NCBI RefSeq assembly: GCF_035582795.1
Contig: NC_134365.1
Location: 134,629,077-134,693,076 of the forward strand
DNA from: Mycteria americana
Lineage: Eukaryota > Chordata > Aves > Ciconiiformes > Ciconiidae
Length of the DNA stretch: 64,000 nt
Direction of reading: 5' to 3'
Shown here one piece after another: positions 51,491 through 64,000 of the stretch (positions are counted from its first letter, which is position 1; each line of letters begins with the position of its first letter). The position numbers were made by a program, and so were the translations under genes. The notes under the pieces are model-generated. The model was not told the DNA's origin. It saw only the letters and a program-made list of their open reading frames with translations, and made no database searches.

Positions 51491-54400
51491 TCATGTTTAA
51501 GAGCTAGTACCTCTCTTCTGGAAGCCAGTCTTTCCAGTGCACACTACCCTCAAACTATTCTTTTATCAATACCTGGAGGGCCCCCCTCTCCAAGCTGAGT
51601 TACAACCACACATCGCTGCACTCAGAAGAGAGGGTTTCTACACAGAGAATTTACAATCCAAATACTGACGATAAAAGGGATCAGCAAAACAGCATTGCTC
51701 CTGTTTTACAGGGGCTGAGCTGAGAGTTTAATTCAGACTTGACTTGTAAAACTTAGTCCAATTTGTTAATGGTGGAAATATTCTGTGACTTGGACTGTCA
51801 TCTCCGTGGTTCTCCTAGAAGCCAAACCAAGCCTGGGCAGATGTGGCGATTTTCTCAGCATCTGCAGTAGTTACGCAGTGTCACAGTTAAGGTGCTGCCG
51901 TTCTGATGACAGTTGTATTGTAGACTTTGCTTAAGTGCAATCAAACAGTAGAAACTGGTTCAAGGGCACTAAAACAGGCTGCTATTATTTCAGCTGTCCA
52001 GAAAGCTGTTGTGATTATATGTAACAATATGGTCAGTGCCCTTATTGGCAACCGGTTTCAGTTTTTCCAAGCTTTTTCTTTTTTCTTTCAGTGAGAATTA
52101 AATCACAAACATTCACAGATATAAACACAAATGCTAATTTGTAGTAAGCAATGTTTCTGGTGTGCAAGTTGGCTCTTTTTAAAGGACTTGATTTTCTGCT
52201 CTGTTGCATTGGAAAAGTAAATCCTTTAGAATGGGAATCTTAAAAACGTACCCAGATTCGGTGGTCACTTTCTAGAACCTTGGCCACATCTTTATATGAT
52301 GCATGTAATGCTTATTCACTGTAACAACCTCTTTCTTCCTAAAGCAAATTACCCTTCAACATGAATCCAGGTTTCACCCTAACATCTCTAATGCCCTCAA
52401 GGGAGATAAAGCATTAAGCAATGGATTGTATGAAAGTATATAACCTGGTATATATAAGCTGCTAATAATCCCCAGCCAGAAGTGCAGCCTTTCAAGTAGA
52501 TGCCACAGCTGGCAAACTGAACAGAATTAGGTAGGGAGTCATAATTCTATAAACAGTCCTTCTCAATCACATCACCACAGTAATTTCTTTTAAAGAGATG
52601 TAAAGAACAGAAAGGGTGACAAATATATTTGCTAATTAAGTCCTCAGCTAAATCAAGAGTAAAACACACAGATGCCTTCCTGCTCCTTTCCTTCGTCCTG
52701 ACTGCATAGGAATGGCTTGCTGAGTAATTCTCACTTTTTCATTTAAAAAACATGTTTTTACTGACAAAACAAAGGCAGCCAGATACTAATAACTCTGCAA
52801 AGTGGTTCTGGATTTTTTAGTGAGAAAGTGAAGTCAAGATGGGGAGGTGAGGGAGGTGCTAGGAAAGGCAGGAGGTAGAAGAAATACAGGTTGTAAATTC
52901 AGTGTCAAAATGGTAATGAATGCGGTAGTGGTAATCAGCTCTGACAGGGAAGATGTATTTCTAACTGGTTTCCAATCCTCAGTCTTGGTCTTGGCAGAAA
53001 GACGGAGAAAACGCTAGTGAACAATTCTGTAGGTAAAAACGTAATTATTTACAACTGCAGCAGAGATGTACAGTGTGGAAGGTGGAAAGAGGCCATTTGA
53101 GGCCACACGTATAATTGAGAATCCCTGTGTTTAAGCACACGTTTGGCTTATTTCTAAGCCTATCCTAGCTAGGTTGATTTCTAAACCACTGTCTTCATCA
53201 TCAGTATTTTAAGCATTATTGTCTACTTTGCTGACTCATTTAATTGTAATTTTTCCTTTAAAAATAAGAAGAGATTGATAATGCCAGATACCTAGCAATT
53301 ACAAGTTGTTCATCATCATGTTTCAGTGATTTTAATGACATACATATATAAAAAGTGATATTCTGTTAGTAGACTAAAATATTTTCAAATCAGGAATGAT
53401 TCAGACCAATACTTAAAATTTTCAGAACCTGTTCTAAAACATTCTTTAGAGGAATGTGGTGTGCATGTATTTAGACCTTTTGCATAAGGTAATCAGCCCC
53501 AAACCAGTGTTTATTCATGCAAACCTTTTTATTCATTAACATGCAACGGACCAAAGAAAGAAACAAGGCAGTGTAATGCTCATTGGTTTCAAGTTACTTA
53601 CATGGTTTTTGTAGGGTACTGTTTTATCCCATTACACTATATACTGCCTGCCTAGGTGCTCTGAGCAATCCTATTTGTTAATGTATTCCTTCTTCAACAT
53701 GGCTGTGGAGCAGGCTGTACTTAGGCTGCGTACATAGGCTGCGTCTGTAGTACGTTGGCTGAGAAGCAACCCCACAGCGTGATCGCTCCTCAGATGGCTA
53801 TCTGTGGTGGTATCTCTTTCTTTATTGACTGTGGAGAGAGGAAAAGATGACTATCCGAATGCCTAAAGCAAGTGACTCAAGCTAGGTGGGGATGAATCCC
53901 TGAATTCCTCCCCTCATAGCAGCACCCTGCTCAATCGACCAGCAGCCTTGAAAGCTTGTTACAGTCCAAAGCAGAGAGAACTTGGATTCCATTTGATTGC
54001 TACATCCTTTTGCAGTAATTTTTGCTACATAACTTTTACAAGATCTGCTTAGAAGAACAGGCCTATGTCTCACACTATGCAAGTAAGGGGCTTTGCAAAA
54101 CGCGTTAATTGTAGCAAGGGAAACCCCTTGCTTCATTCTATAGATTAAAGAAACTGAGGCAAGGGAACTGCTTTCCTACCTTGGCAGGTCCAGTTCTGTC
54201 GCTGTGTTTCAGGCCATGTCACCTTATTCTACCGTTACTTTAATACTTGATATTCCACTCCATATAGGGATGGGATGTTTCCCACTGATGTCAGTGTAGC
54301 CAGATCATGTCTGTGGTGGATAAGGATGGAAGAAAGGAGTCCTTTCTATTTTCATACCGATAACAGCCTTATTACTCATGCATAATTTGGCTGTATTTTC

Positions 54401-55359
54401 ATGTGAACATCGTATTCAAGGATTACTTTACCGGCTCGGTTTAATTTGGACCTAGGATTTTCTGATATCAGGTCTAATTGTCTCACTGCAATGTTAGATT
54501 TCATAGGACAGCATTCCAAAGCCTGGGATGCACCAGCAGAAATTTCTGATTTCAGATGCCTGACTGGCTAATTATTTAAGCTGTTCTTAAGGTAGATGAC
54601 TTTCCTTACGGCTGGAGAACACCAAGCTTTTATCAGCAACAAGCTTGCTACAGTTTTTTTCTCAATGATTCTTCAAGGTCAAACATTTGGAGCAGTTGAA
54701 GAGGAGACGGCCCATTTCAAAGCTCCTTTGTTCATAAGCTTCCATCTCCAAAGCAGTACTCTTCCTAAGCTGTGAATAAAGTTATGTTTATGGTTTTTTT
54801 AAACATAGAAAAGGTATTTCAGCAAATACTGTAGAAAAGCAGAACAGCTATTCAAATTTTAAAGCACTTCTATTCTTTAAAATAATAGTTGTCTTTTCCC
54901 CAAAGCTTAAAATTGACAGTATCTGTTTAACATTCCTCTCCAACAAGAAAACACCTCATTTGTACGTGGTTTGTACACATCTGTAGAGGAAACATCCCCA
55001 CACAGACTGCTGCATGATATTAGAATTAATAGCTCTGGATACCAAACTCCCTATGCTCCAAAACAAATACAGCAAAGATTAGAAAAACCCAACAACCGAA
55101 AGACACAATTTAAAACATTCCTGGAAACATCGTGGCTCTGTCCTGGAGATTGTAAGTAGGTCCTGGCCAAGACCTCAAATTCACCTATAGTGTTATATGA
55201 CCAGTCTGGACAGTGGTTCACTAAACAGACATTGGATTGTGTCCAGCGTGTTTCCCATCTGACCTATCCTGCTCCCACCTGTGCACACAGCATTTTCAAA
55301 GACAGAAGTAACCCCTGCTGCATTTTGTGGGGTGCTTGATGTAAAACTTCCACGCCAAG

Positions 55360-55470
55360 ACCAAGTGCTCGACCGAGCCCCTCGGGCAAGAGGAACAGCA
55401 CGCGCCATCGCCAGACCCAGCCCGAACGTCGTGCGTGAGCTCTTCTGCTGTGGCAGGGCTGGGCACGCGC
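55360..55470. other. Small isolated CpG cluster
   Basis: A dense group of CpGs (around gctcgaccgag, cacgcgccatcgcc and gaacgtcgtgcgtg) stands alone in otherwise CpG-poor DNA about 16 kb upstream of the SMS promoter. It could be an orphan CpG island, an enhancer-like element, or part of a young repeat. It is too short to meet usual island criteria. Confidence 0.45.
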
Positions 55471-58400
55471 AGAAGAGTTCAGGGCTATTTTGAGTAGAAA
55501 TCTAAGCTAATTTTGGAGGGCTGTTGACCTCAGGGTACGCGAGAGGCTAATTGCAGAGCTTAGTGAGCTCCGCTGCCCCGAGTCCCTCCTTCGGACTGTG
55601 GGTGCCTTTGAGCCTGGCCCCAGCAGGCTGCTGCAGGTGGCCCAGGGAAGGTGCAGCACAGCAGAAGACCTGTCCCGCTGGCTGCTCTCACATCCTAGGC
55701 CCACGCGGAGCTGCTGAACCGCTTTTCCTCACTGCAAGCTCTTATTTATGGATCCGACAATGCCATTTCAGTTTCCTTCGCTGCAGCTACAGCCTACATG
55801 TTTCACAGCTTTCTAAGGCCACTAACAATCATTATTTTTATCTAAGCTGGTGATGGTTCAGGTCAGCGGAAGTTAACCAAGTGCTTATCAAATTAGCATC
55901 TGTGTGTATACACAAACCCATGGCAGAAGAAAAGAGGTTTATTTTGCATTTCAAAGCACACTTTTGATCTAGAAGAGGGCCTTCATTTAAGGGGCATTTT
56001 TTCAAGTTATTTTCTTATTTGTAATTAATAATAAAAATTATTATTTTTTAAACCTGCATGACCATTCATTTTCTGGATTCTTTTCGCCATTTTACACCGG
56101 AGTATGACAACTTTGGTTTCATGACTCCTTAATCAGCTGCATTCACTATCTAGATTTTTTTTCCTTGTTACTATGATGAACTAAGTTCACCAAACCTGGA
56201 CTCCTGGTTTGGCTGCAACCTTAATGTCTTCAGGTACACTGTACAGCTACAAAAGCTCATGCAAATAATCCTCATTGCACTTGCACTTGACTTAGTGTAG
56301 AGCATGGGAAACGAACTGGAGAATCACATATATGAGAACAGAGTGGTTTATCATATTTAGTATCATGTTTAATATCACATTGTTAAATGATACAGTTTAA
56401 TTTTTACACCGTCATTTGCACATGCTAAAAGCAAGCCCCTCTATGTAACCCTGTGTGAAAGCTGAGATGTTTTCTTCAGAAGTGCTTTTGGTATTTTCAT
56501 GTCAAGATAAAAAATAAAGGTTAAAAGAATTGTGCGGTTCCCAGTTAGGTGAAGTCTCAAATGAACAATAGGTTTCTGCACGTTTATGAAAAAATACTGC
56601 TTGATAATATGTGAAAGTTTCCACAGCTATTTCAGTAATATTTTAACTTCTGGTTCAGTTATATTTAATTGCAGTTAAAGTGGTATGCAAAGGCCAGTTA
56701 GGTTAACTACTGAAGTGCTCTCCCTAGGAGTAACTTTGAAGATAAATGCTGGAAAAATAACCAGAGCCTTCATAAATGACTAATAACTTATCTGCACCAG
56801 TCCAGTAAATGAAACAGTGAATTTTGTCTAGTAAAAAGCATACAATACAAGTTTTGTTTTGCTCATTTCTTCCTTCAGCGCTCAGCATGTTGCACGTTGC
56901 AAGCGCCTCGCAGAACATTTCCAGGGAATAAATTCAATCATCTAATAAAGAGCAGTAAACAATCGCAGTGAAAAAAAACCCCACGTTTGTTGGTATAACC
57001 AGTGGTAAGTACCCAGGAATTTGTGGTTTATAATGCACGTTCATAATCTGGCTTTGTTGATTTTGCAGCAATGGTAGAGATACAGGTGGTTTGGCCTAGT
57101 TTCTGCTAGTTATTCCAATAGCTGCAGGAATGAAAATAAAGCCAAGGGGCAAAACATTATAAAAATGGATTGATTAACTTTTCTTAATAATTGCATCTGT
57201 GAGGTCAACTCGTGCTGAAGAGGGAACGTGGAAACAGGAGAAAAGTTCTGACTTTGCATCCAGACTAACTGAAAGTAAGATTGGGACTGATCCTTAAACA
57301 GGGAGAGGGGCACGGCTCTGAGGTCTAAATGCCCTGAACCGCTATCTAGACGGACAGGCTTTTATTGCCTCTCTGATCTTACTACATGGGTTGTTTCTAC
57401 CAGTGATGGAAGTCTGTTAGTTTTATTCGCAGGTCAGCTCTATAAATGCTTCAAAGAAAAAAAAAAGTAGTAAAAATACTTACCGTGGAGTTATTAAACA
57501 GCACTTACGTCTCCATTTGTAAAGTACATGCTCTCTTTCTGATTTAAAGATTCTGTAAATGAACAAACCACCTCTCTCTGTCATGTCCCTTCCCTGATTT
57601 TATCCCATTCTTAACTGTAAGTCTCACCACTTCTTTTCTCCTGCAAGGACAAAAAGAGTCAAGTACACAATTGTGGCGGTTGGCCAAGACGATCACAGTC
57701 CCCTCATGCAGCCTTGTCTCCACCTGGTGCCTCCTCATCGCTTCCTGTCGATCTGTACACTGCTGCCACCACCACTCCACATCTGGAGACAGATGGTATT
57801 TTCCTTATAAAATAAGCCTTCCTTTTTCTTGCTGTAGATAAGGCAGCAATACTCATTTCTGCTGCTTCCAGACCTAAGGTCCAGAGCAGGAGGAGAATGC
57901 ATGTATTCTGCTAGCCTAACTTTTATAAAACAGCCTGTATAGCACTATTCTGCACAAACAGAAAAGCTTAGATGTGTTTTTATGTGAAATAAAACTCACA
58001 CAAAAAGCCTCGTATTCCACTTTAATTCATGAGTTGAAAAGAAATGCAAGGAAAGGAGTCAGTCAGACTTGATTTTTTGCCCACATATAAGCATCTGGCG
58101 TGACACAAAATGCCCTCAGGTACCCCTCCTAGTATCCAGCTGCTGGTGCAGAACGTCTTTGATCTCCTATAGGGCCTCACCCACGTCTGCCAGCCCCATG
58201 CGTAGGTCTTAGAAACCCTGAGACTTAAACCAACAGAAGACAAATGGAGACAAGTGGGGGATGAGTTTCAAAACATTGTTCCAAATCAGATTATTAACCT
58301 AAGGACACCTTAGGATATCTCAGACCACACTAGATGCCTATGTGGGTAACTGAATCAAATTCAGTAGGCTTGGAGGAATTTACGCTTTAAAAATATCTGG

Positions 58401-58498
58401 TAATATTTTAATAGAGATCCTCACAGAGCTGTGAAAGGGAAAAAGATACAGAGGCTTGCATAATACAATAGCAAGTAAAAAGGATGACATTTAACAAA

Positions 58499-58532
58499 CA
58501 AAAAAACCAACCAACCAAAAAAAAAAAAAAAG
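58499..58532. repeat. A-rich run with CCAA units
   Basis: An A run, three CCAA-type units, then about 16 A. It is low-complexity sequence. Confidence 0.85.
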
Positions 58533-60460
58533 GAGAAAGGTATTTCTTTTTGGTTTGAAAGATTCCGTTCAGGGGAAATGAAAAAGGATGTACCACCATG
58601 TGTTTTCAGGACTGTCAGAAGTGGCGGTTACATAGTATGCAGCCACTACTATATTTGCAAAGAAGTAAAAAGAGGTAGAATTAGTCAGAAATGTAGAGAA
58701 TAAGATACATAATTGGTAAGAACATCCATGTCTATTTCAACAACAATGCAGCCTTAAAAGCATCAAAGTAAACACCAGACCCACATCTGTCTCAAGTAAA
58801 AAAAAAGGGGGAAAAAAGTTAGTAGAAGTCTGGGTGACTGCTGCTTAGCCCTCATGCATGCTGTGGATTCTCCCAGCTTACCACCATAAGATTAGAATCA
58901 AACCTTAACTTGCATTTCATTGGGTAGTTCACATCAAAAGCTCATACAAATCTTAAATAAGATTTAAATAAGTGAGTTCAATGCATACAGATCTACTAAA
59001 GATATTTAGGAATGCTTCTGCTTGGTGATTCAAACTGGTATGATCAGAGGAAGAATTATACTAAGCCTTCTTTATAAAGTTACCAGCAGTAAGACTCATA
59101 GATACAGTATTTCTTTTTAAATCTTACCCTGAAATTATATTAGTGATTAAGGCAACATTCCTCAAGATGACATTAAGACATCACTGATTTTATTCTAGAC
59201 TACAGAACATACATAATCAGAATAAGGGATAACATTTTCAAAATCAACTGAAAAACCTCAGGACCCTCCTAGAAGCTTAAATGCTTCAGAAGAAATAAAC
59301 TATTGTCTCTACCTTTAACATGGGTAAGAAAAAGAGAGGGGAAAAAAAAAAGCCATCTCCTCATGCAAGTATTCAGAAAATTGCATAGCGACCTATCTGG
59401 GAAATCCTACCAACGTGTCCGCTCTGTGCTTTGTGCCCATTTCTCATGGTAATCTTTTATCTGGGAACAAAGCCATGCTTGCTGAAACAGCTCTGCTCGT
59501 ATAAAGTAACAGCTTGTCCAATAAGCAACAAAGGACAATTTAGTTCTCATTACAAATAACCTGGCTAACTCCAGATGAGCTTGCTCAAGAAACAGAGCAA
59601 TAAAGCTTCGTTCCCAAATAAAGCTAAACAACCTGGTTACACCATGCTAAGGCAGCCCCAGATAGCATCTGGATACCTAAGTAAACGTGTTCAGAACTAG
59701 CCAGGGTAGGTGCCCAGCTCTGGCCTGGCCTCTATATACAAATCAAAGGTTGCGATACATAGCATCACCTTAATGTCATTCAAAGATCTGACTTTTTAAG
59801 TTCTTCACAGAGGACTGGCCTTAACACCCAGAGAGGTGGTTTCACTTACCTTGACTGTGGCATCCTGTGTCAAATATTTCACTACAAACAGCAGTCTGTC
59901 ACTCCAGAAGAGAATAATTACACAGGAACTAAGCCAAAAGAAAGGGATTTGCCCCTATATGCAGTCACTACGTACCTTGGTCCCATTAAAATGAAACTAG
60001 CTTTGCTCCGGAACAACGTGTACATGTTTGTCTGGATGTACTTCTGTTATAACTCAAACTATTACTGTGATAAGCTGGTAAAGAAGGCAAAGTAAAGTGA
60101 TAGTTACTATTAATTTTAGGAGGTGGTCAGATACTGAAAAGGACAGTGGTACCTTGTGGTACCTTGTCAGTACCCAGAGAGAGCATATAAATTACATATG
60201 AAGAGTATGAGAATATATGAGAGAATATGGTAATTGCCACAAATAAGGAATTATGTCACTCTTACCTTATTTTTAAAAACAGATTTAAGCACATTAACAA
60301 TCAAACAATGAATTTATTTGCAGGATACATTTATCATACATAGAAAACAATACTTATTGTTTGGTTGATTAAATAGAGAAAAAAGGCAAAACAAAAACAC
60401 AATACATTATTCAAAGTGTTCCATATATTTGTTAGCTGACATTTTCAAAATGAAGCTTTC

Positions 60461-60484
60461 TTTTTTCTTTTTTTTTTTTTTTTT
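60461..60484. repeat. T-rich homopolymer
   Basis: Twenty-four bases of T with a single C. Confidence 0.9.
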
Positions 60485-60944
60485 AAAAACATGATCATGA
60501 ACAATGCATAGTGGGAACAAAGGGTCTAGAAATCTAACATTCCACAGCTGTGAGTCAGTGTGAAAAATAAGGCTATGCAGAGGAAAAAAACCCCACAGTG
60601 GATTTCCAAACAATACATATTCCATTGACAGGCTTCAGATAAGATCATCTGAGCATAGAAAATCTAAAAGCAAAGTTATGCAAGGAGAAGAGGAATTTAA
60701 AATATTAACAAACAACTTGGGAAGGAAGAAACTAGATTTCTCCAGTGACGGCTTGGAAATAGTCTCCCAACTTTCAAACTAGTATCAAGTGGAGATCAAT
60801 TACGCTATGATGCTGCAAAAACCAACCCAAGATGAAGTGAGAAATAACCCACCTCATCTAGAGGTGAGAAATATCCAAGTCCATTTTACTAAATAAGCTA
60901 CAACTACCCATACCACTTACTCAGCACATGGAATGACAAAGTGT

Positions 60945-60969
60945 AAAAAAAAAAAAAAAAAAAAAAAAA
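60945..60969. repeat. Poly-A run (25 A)
   Basis: Twenty-five consecutive A, the longest homopolymer in the window. No retroposed gene was recognised upstream of it. Confidence 0.95.
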
Positions 60970-62242
60970 GTTTGATCACCAGTCACTGAATGATTCAGTG
61001 AAGGGCTGGAAAACATATCTGCATGCTCTGAAATGTTAATTACAAGTTCTTTTCACGTTTCATGCCAATGTAAATGGAATGAATGGAACTGCAGTGTCAT
61101 ATCCTGCTCTTTGTTCCTGTCCTTTCACACTGGGTCAGCAGTGTGAAGGTTTCATAAAGCTGCCATAAACTGAGGTTCTTCTTGCCCTTAGTCACTGCCA
61201 TCTGCTCTTCACATGATCGTAGTGGATGAGTCCAAGGAACAAGAAAGAGTCACAGAGCTGCCGTTTTCCAGCAGGCCCTAGTACAATGCTTCCCAAATGC
61301 TGCATTAATACAGGATACATACTCCAGATAAGTCAGCCACATTAAATAATCTATATCTAGTGTTACATGAAATTCAGGATAAAGAGGGTACAAAATAACT
61401 GCTAATATTGGATCTTACCTGAGTTAGATTCGGCTTCCTTACTCACAAGGTCACAAGAACAAAGCTGAGGCAAGACTGGTTGTGGGAACTGGTCTGAATG
61501 CAGGTGTACAGAATGCATATTTTACAAATTACTGATTTCTAGAGTTTAAATCACAGCTTTTTGAAACAATTAAATACAGGCTAGGCTACATAAACCTTTA
61601 TAATCCTTTTTCATCTGTCATAAATGATATCCAGATACAAATTCAGATCTTTCAGATAGAAGACATACCGAATTTATTCTAAAAATTATTTGCTACAGGT
61701 CACCCTTTGCCATCGTGTAAAATGTATAGGAAACTATTGGGAAAACTTGGATTGTTGATGTTCTAAACTGAACAAAAATATATCCTTATTGCTAGGATAA
61801 GCTGAAACACCCTGACTGCCATGGGGAGGTCTGTCCTGAAAACATTATTTCTTCAGTATACTCTACACAGTCTCACTCATCCCAGTTATCATTCAGAACA
61901 GCACAAACAGCAGCATTTAGAGAGTGATGGATTCTAAGGTTGTCCTCTTTTAGTTGCCCTGAAAAATCTGTGTTTACCATGCTTGTAGCTGAGGCCCCAC
62001 AGAAAGCAAGGAACATATTTTAAACATCAGCTGAACAAACTCATCCAGCTGTGGTTATATTGTGTCCATCACTTGTCTTCTGTTAATAAAGAAGTTAGAT
62101 CAGTTATGGGAGGAAGACACAGTTGCCCAGAGAAAGCCATGGAATTTATAGCGAGAAAGAAAAAGAAAAAAAAGCCTACATTGCAGAGTATGGAGGACTG
62201 CTGTTAAGTTATCCCTAAAAAAGCAGCAATACAGACGGTGGC

Positions 62243-62296
62243 TGTGTATGTGTCTGTTATATGTATGTATAAATGTATACACACACGTATACACAG
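62243..62296. repeat. Alternating purine-pyrimidine (TG/TA/CA) tract
   Basis: TGTATGTG, then TATATGTATGTATA and TATACACACACGTATACACA-type steps. It is an imperfect microsatellite with partial self-complementarity, of the sort that can form Z-DNA or a cruciform. Confidence 0.75.
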
Positions 62297-64000
62297 ATGC
62301 AGAATCATCATCACTGAAAAATATAACTGTCCATACAGTTGGTTGTTTCATTCTAAATAAAACAGATGAGTTAACAGATTTTCCACTGTGGCTCATAAAT
62401 TTGGGCTGACTAATCTGCAAGTTTGTCTATACTTTTTCTAGTGAAGTCTCTTTCATTTAACTTGTATGGAAGCAAGCTGGTTTTAATTTCCTAAGTTAGC
62501 AAAGAGCGTGTAACTTCCCACATGCTAAGAACTTGGCCATTTTCATGTCATATAATGCATTATCAGAACATGCTATGGAAGTCTTTGCTGATATTAAAAA
62601 AATTCTCATAAAAAAACAAATCAGAACAACAACTGATTACAATTATGGAATTATTCTGGCAATTTTCAAGTAAAAGCTACATATAACACCTCCCAATGTT
62701 AGACATTACTTTTTCCATCTGATACAGATTTAAAATGCATAGTATATACATAAATAGTAGTATCTATCCAATCTTTAAGAGTGTTCTGTTTTACACTCCC
62801 ATCAATATGCCCTATAATTATATTGACGGATTCTGTATTAAAGAATACATTATAGTCTGAGGGGCTAATTAGAATGAGAAGTGGAAAGATTTCATTTTAA
62901 GGACAGGCTTCCTTTCAATTTTTACAAAAACAGAAGAAACATCGCAAATACTCCAGAGTAGAAATCCAATACACAAAAAACATTCTGTGTCCTTCTGTGT
63001 TCTCTCTTGCTAAACAAACAAACAAAAACCCAGCAAACCCCCTCCCAGTAACTGTATGTATGGCACTTGCTTATCAGAATGCAATCCATACGTTAGAATT
63101 ATAGGAGAATGAAATTGATCCACTGAACAACTTTTTCTTCAGCGAGTGGTCCAACTTAACTATTACCTTTGTCCACAGGTAACCTAAGATGTGCTGGGTT
63201 ACCATTCACACCCAGTCTGCTTAAAGTCTTGATTCAAAGCACCTGTACATAGCTAAATCAACCCTTATTCAGTAGAATTCCAGCACATGGAGAAATCAAC
63301 TCATGAATTATTTTTAAACGCTTCTAGTACTATCTCTCCCATAGAAGATAAGCAGGGTCTTTACAGTGTTCTAGTGTGTCTGTTTTGCTAAAACCATCAC
63401 CGATGTCTTCTCCACCCTCTTTTTGATTATGAGATCAAACACAGGCTGAAGTTCTACTTAGTATAACTTGGCTTTCAGCGGTTGTGTAAAGTAAAATAAA
63501 CTGGATTTAGTTTCCTTTGATAAAACATCAAGTTTTGGTAGCACATTAAATAACCAGGAACAACCTGCCAGCCTCATTATAGCAGATGTAGCTTGTGTAT
63601 GTTAATTCAGAAACTTCGTTTTTTGAAATCTCTTGCCTACATCTCCAGGAGAGGTACTATGCTAAAAGATTGTCCCAAGCAGTTCTAGTCAACCTGAATA
63701 TATAAAGTATCAAACTTGAAATGTTTTTCACAGAATATTTTTGAAATCACCATAGATGCATTTGTTGTTGCTTTAGATAATAAGACAGCACTGCAACTCT
63801 GATAGAAAAATAGTAGCCGTTTTGAAAAGTAAATATCCTGTCTTACTACATTGCATTAAAACTCCTAAGTGCAGATTAATTTTGTGCACTGTAGATTGGA
63901 CAAGACACAGAGACAGAGGAAAGTGGTGCAGAGCCACTGAAAGGAATTGCTCAGGTTAGTAAGCAGCTGCTTAGGTGAGTGAGCGGGCTTCTGGAGCACA

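Larger units (their letters stand above)
40211..64000. other. Intergenic region upstream of SMS, no gene recognised
   Basis: This 23.8 kb is AT-rich with scattered repeats (listed separately). Open frames are short or unrecognisable, the longest being a 168-codon plus-strand frame at 40349-40855 that resembles nothing I know. In mammals MBTPS2 lies upstream of SMS on the same strand. I saw no MBTPS2-like exon here, so it is either further right or split into exons too short for me to see. Confidence 0.6.

Noticed and set aside
57544..57780. 78-codon minus-strand open frame as a possible upstream gene exon
   Set aside because: No recognisable family, no convincing flanking splice sites, and length within chance.
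60945..60969. Poly-A run as the tail of a processed pseudogene
   Set aside because: No gene-like sequence or target-site duplication was seen beside it.

Overview
The window is vertebrate nuclear DNA, most likely avian. The organism is inferred from two things: a recognisable spermine synthase gene (SMS) broken by long introns, and CR1 non-LTR retrotransposon fragments, including a CR1 3' end of the type common in birds. There are no bacterial-style operons, and almost every long open frame here is chance or CpG-island artefact.

Layout: the left 38.8 kb is the 5' eight exons of SMS on the minus strand, reading from a start codon at 38833-38831 down to the left edge at base 1. I rebuilt each junction by eye. 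Coding pieces are 38833-38782, 19747-19627, 7998-7905, 7126-7062, 4422-4247, 2364-2210, 1256-1167 and 112-1. Together they encode the first 288 residues, about four fifths of the protein if it matches the 366-residue human enzyme. They keep one continuous frame, the N-terminal domain, the linker, and the start of the aminopropyltransferase fold with its GGGDGG motif and the NDL catalytic aspartate. The last exons, and probably PHEX beyond them, lie off the left edge. Introns 1 (19.0 kb) and 2 (11.6 kb) hold most of the sequence. Six introns are GT-AG. The sixth has every mark of a minor-spliceosome (U12) AT-AC intron.

Around 37.7-39.3 kb is a strong CpG island covering the promoter, exon 1 and the start of intron 1, with GC boxes and a TATA-like element. 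Exon 1 carries an upstream ATG in good context whose frame overlaps the SMS start and, after splicing, ends in exon 2.

The right 24.7 kb (about 39.3-64.0 kb) is intergenic as far as I can see. It holds an unassigned stretch at about 39.57-40.21 kb with unusually retained CpGs and a partly open frame, an old CR1 relic at about 41.09-41.43 kb, possible LTR-like DNA at about 43.5-44.3 kb, homopolymers and other simple repeats. I found no MBTPS2 exon, although that gene is the upstream neighbour in mammals.

Inside intron 1 (25.8-27.2 kb) a minus-strand CR1 is interrupted by a plus-strand CR1 3' end with a short palindrome at the junction. A diverged direct duplication lies at 14.25/15.46 kb and a set of interleaved inverted and direct repeats at 11.97-12.08 kb, both in intron 2. 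No tRNA, rRNA, CRISPR or complete mobile element was recognised. I did not find a clearly novel biological system. The best leads are the AT-AC intron, the overlapping uORF and the unassigned CpG-retaining segment.
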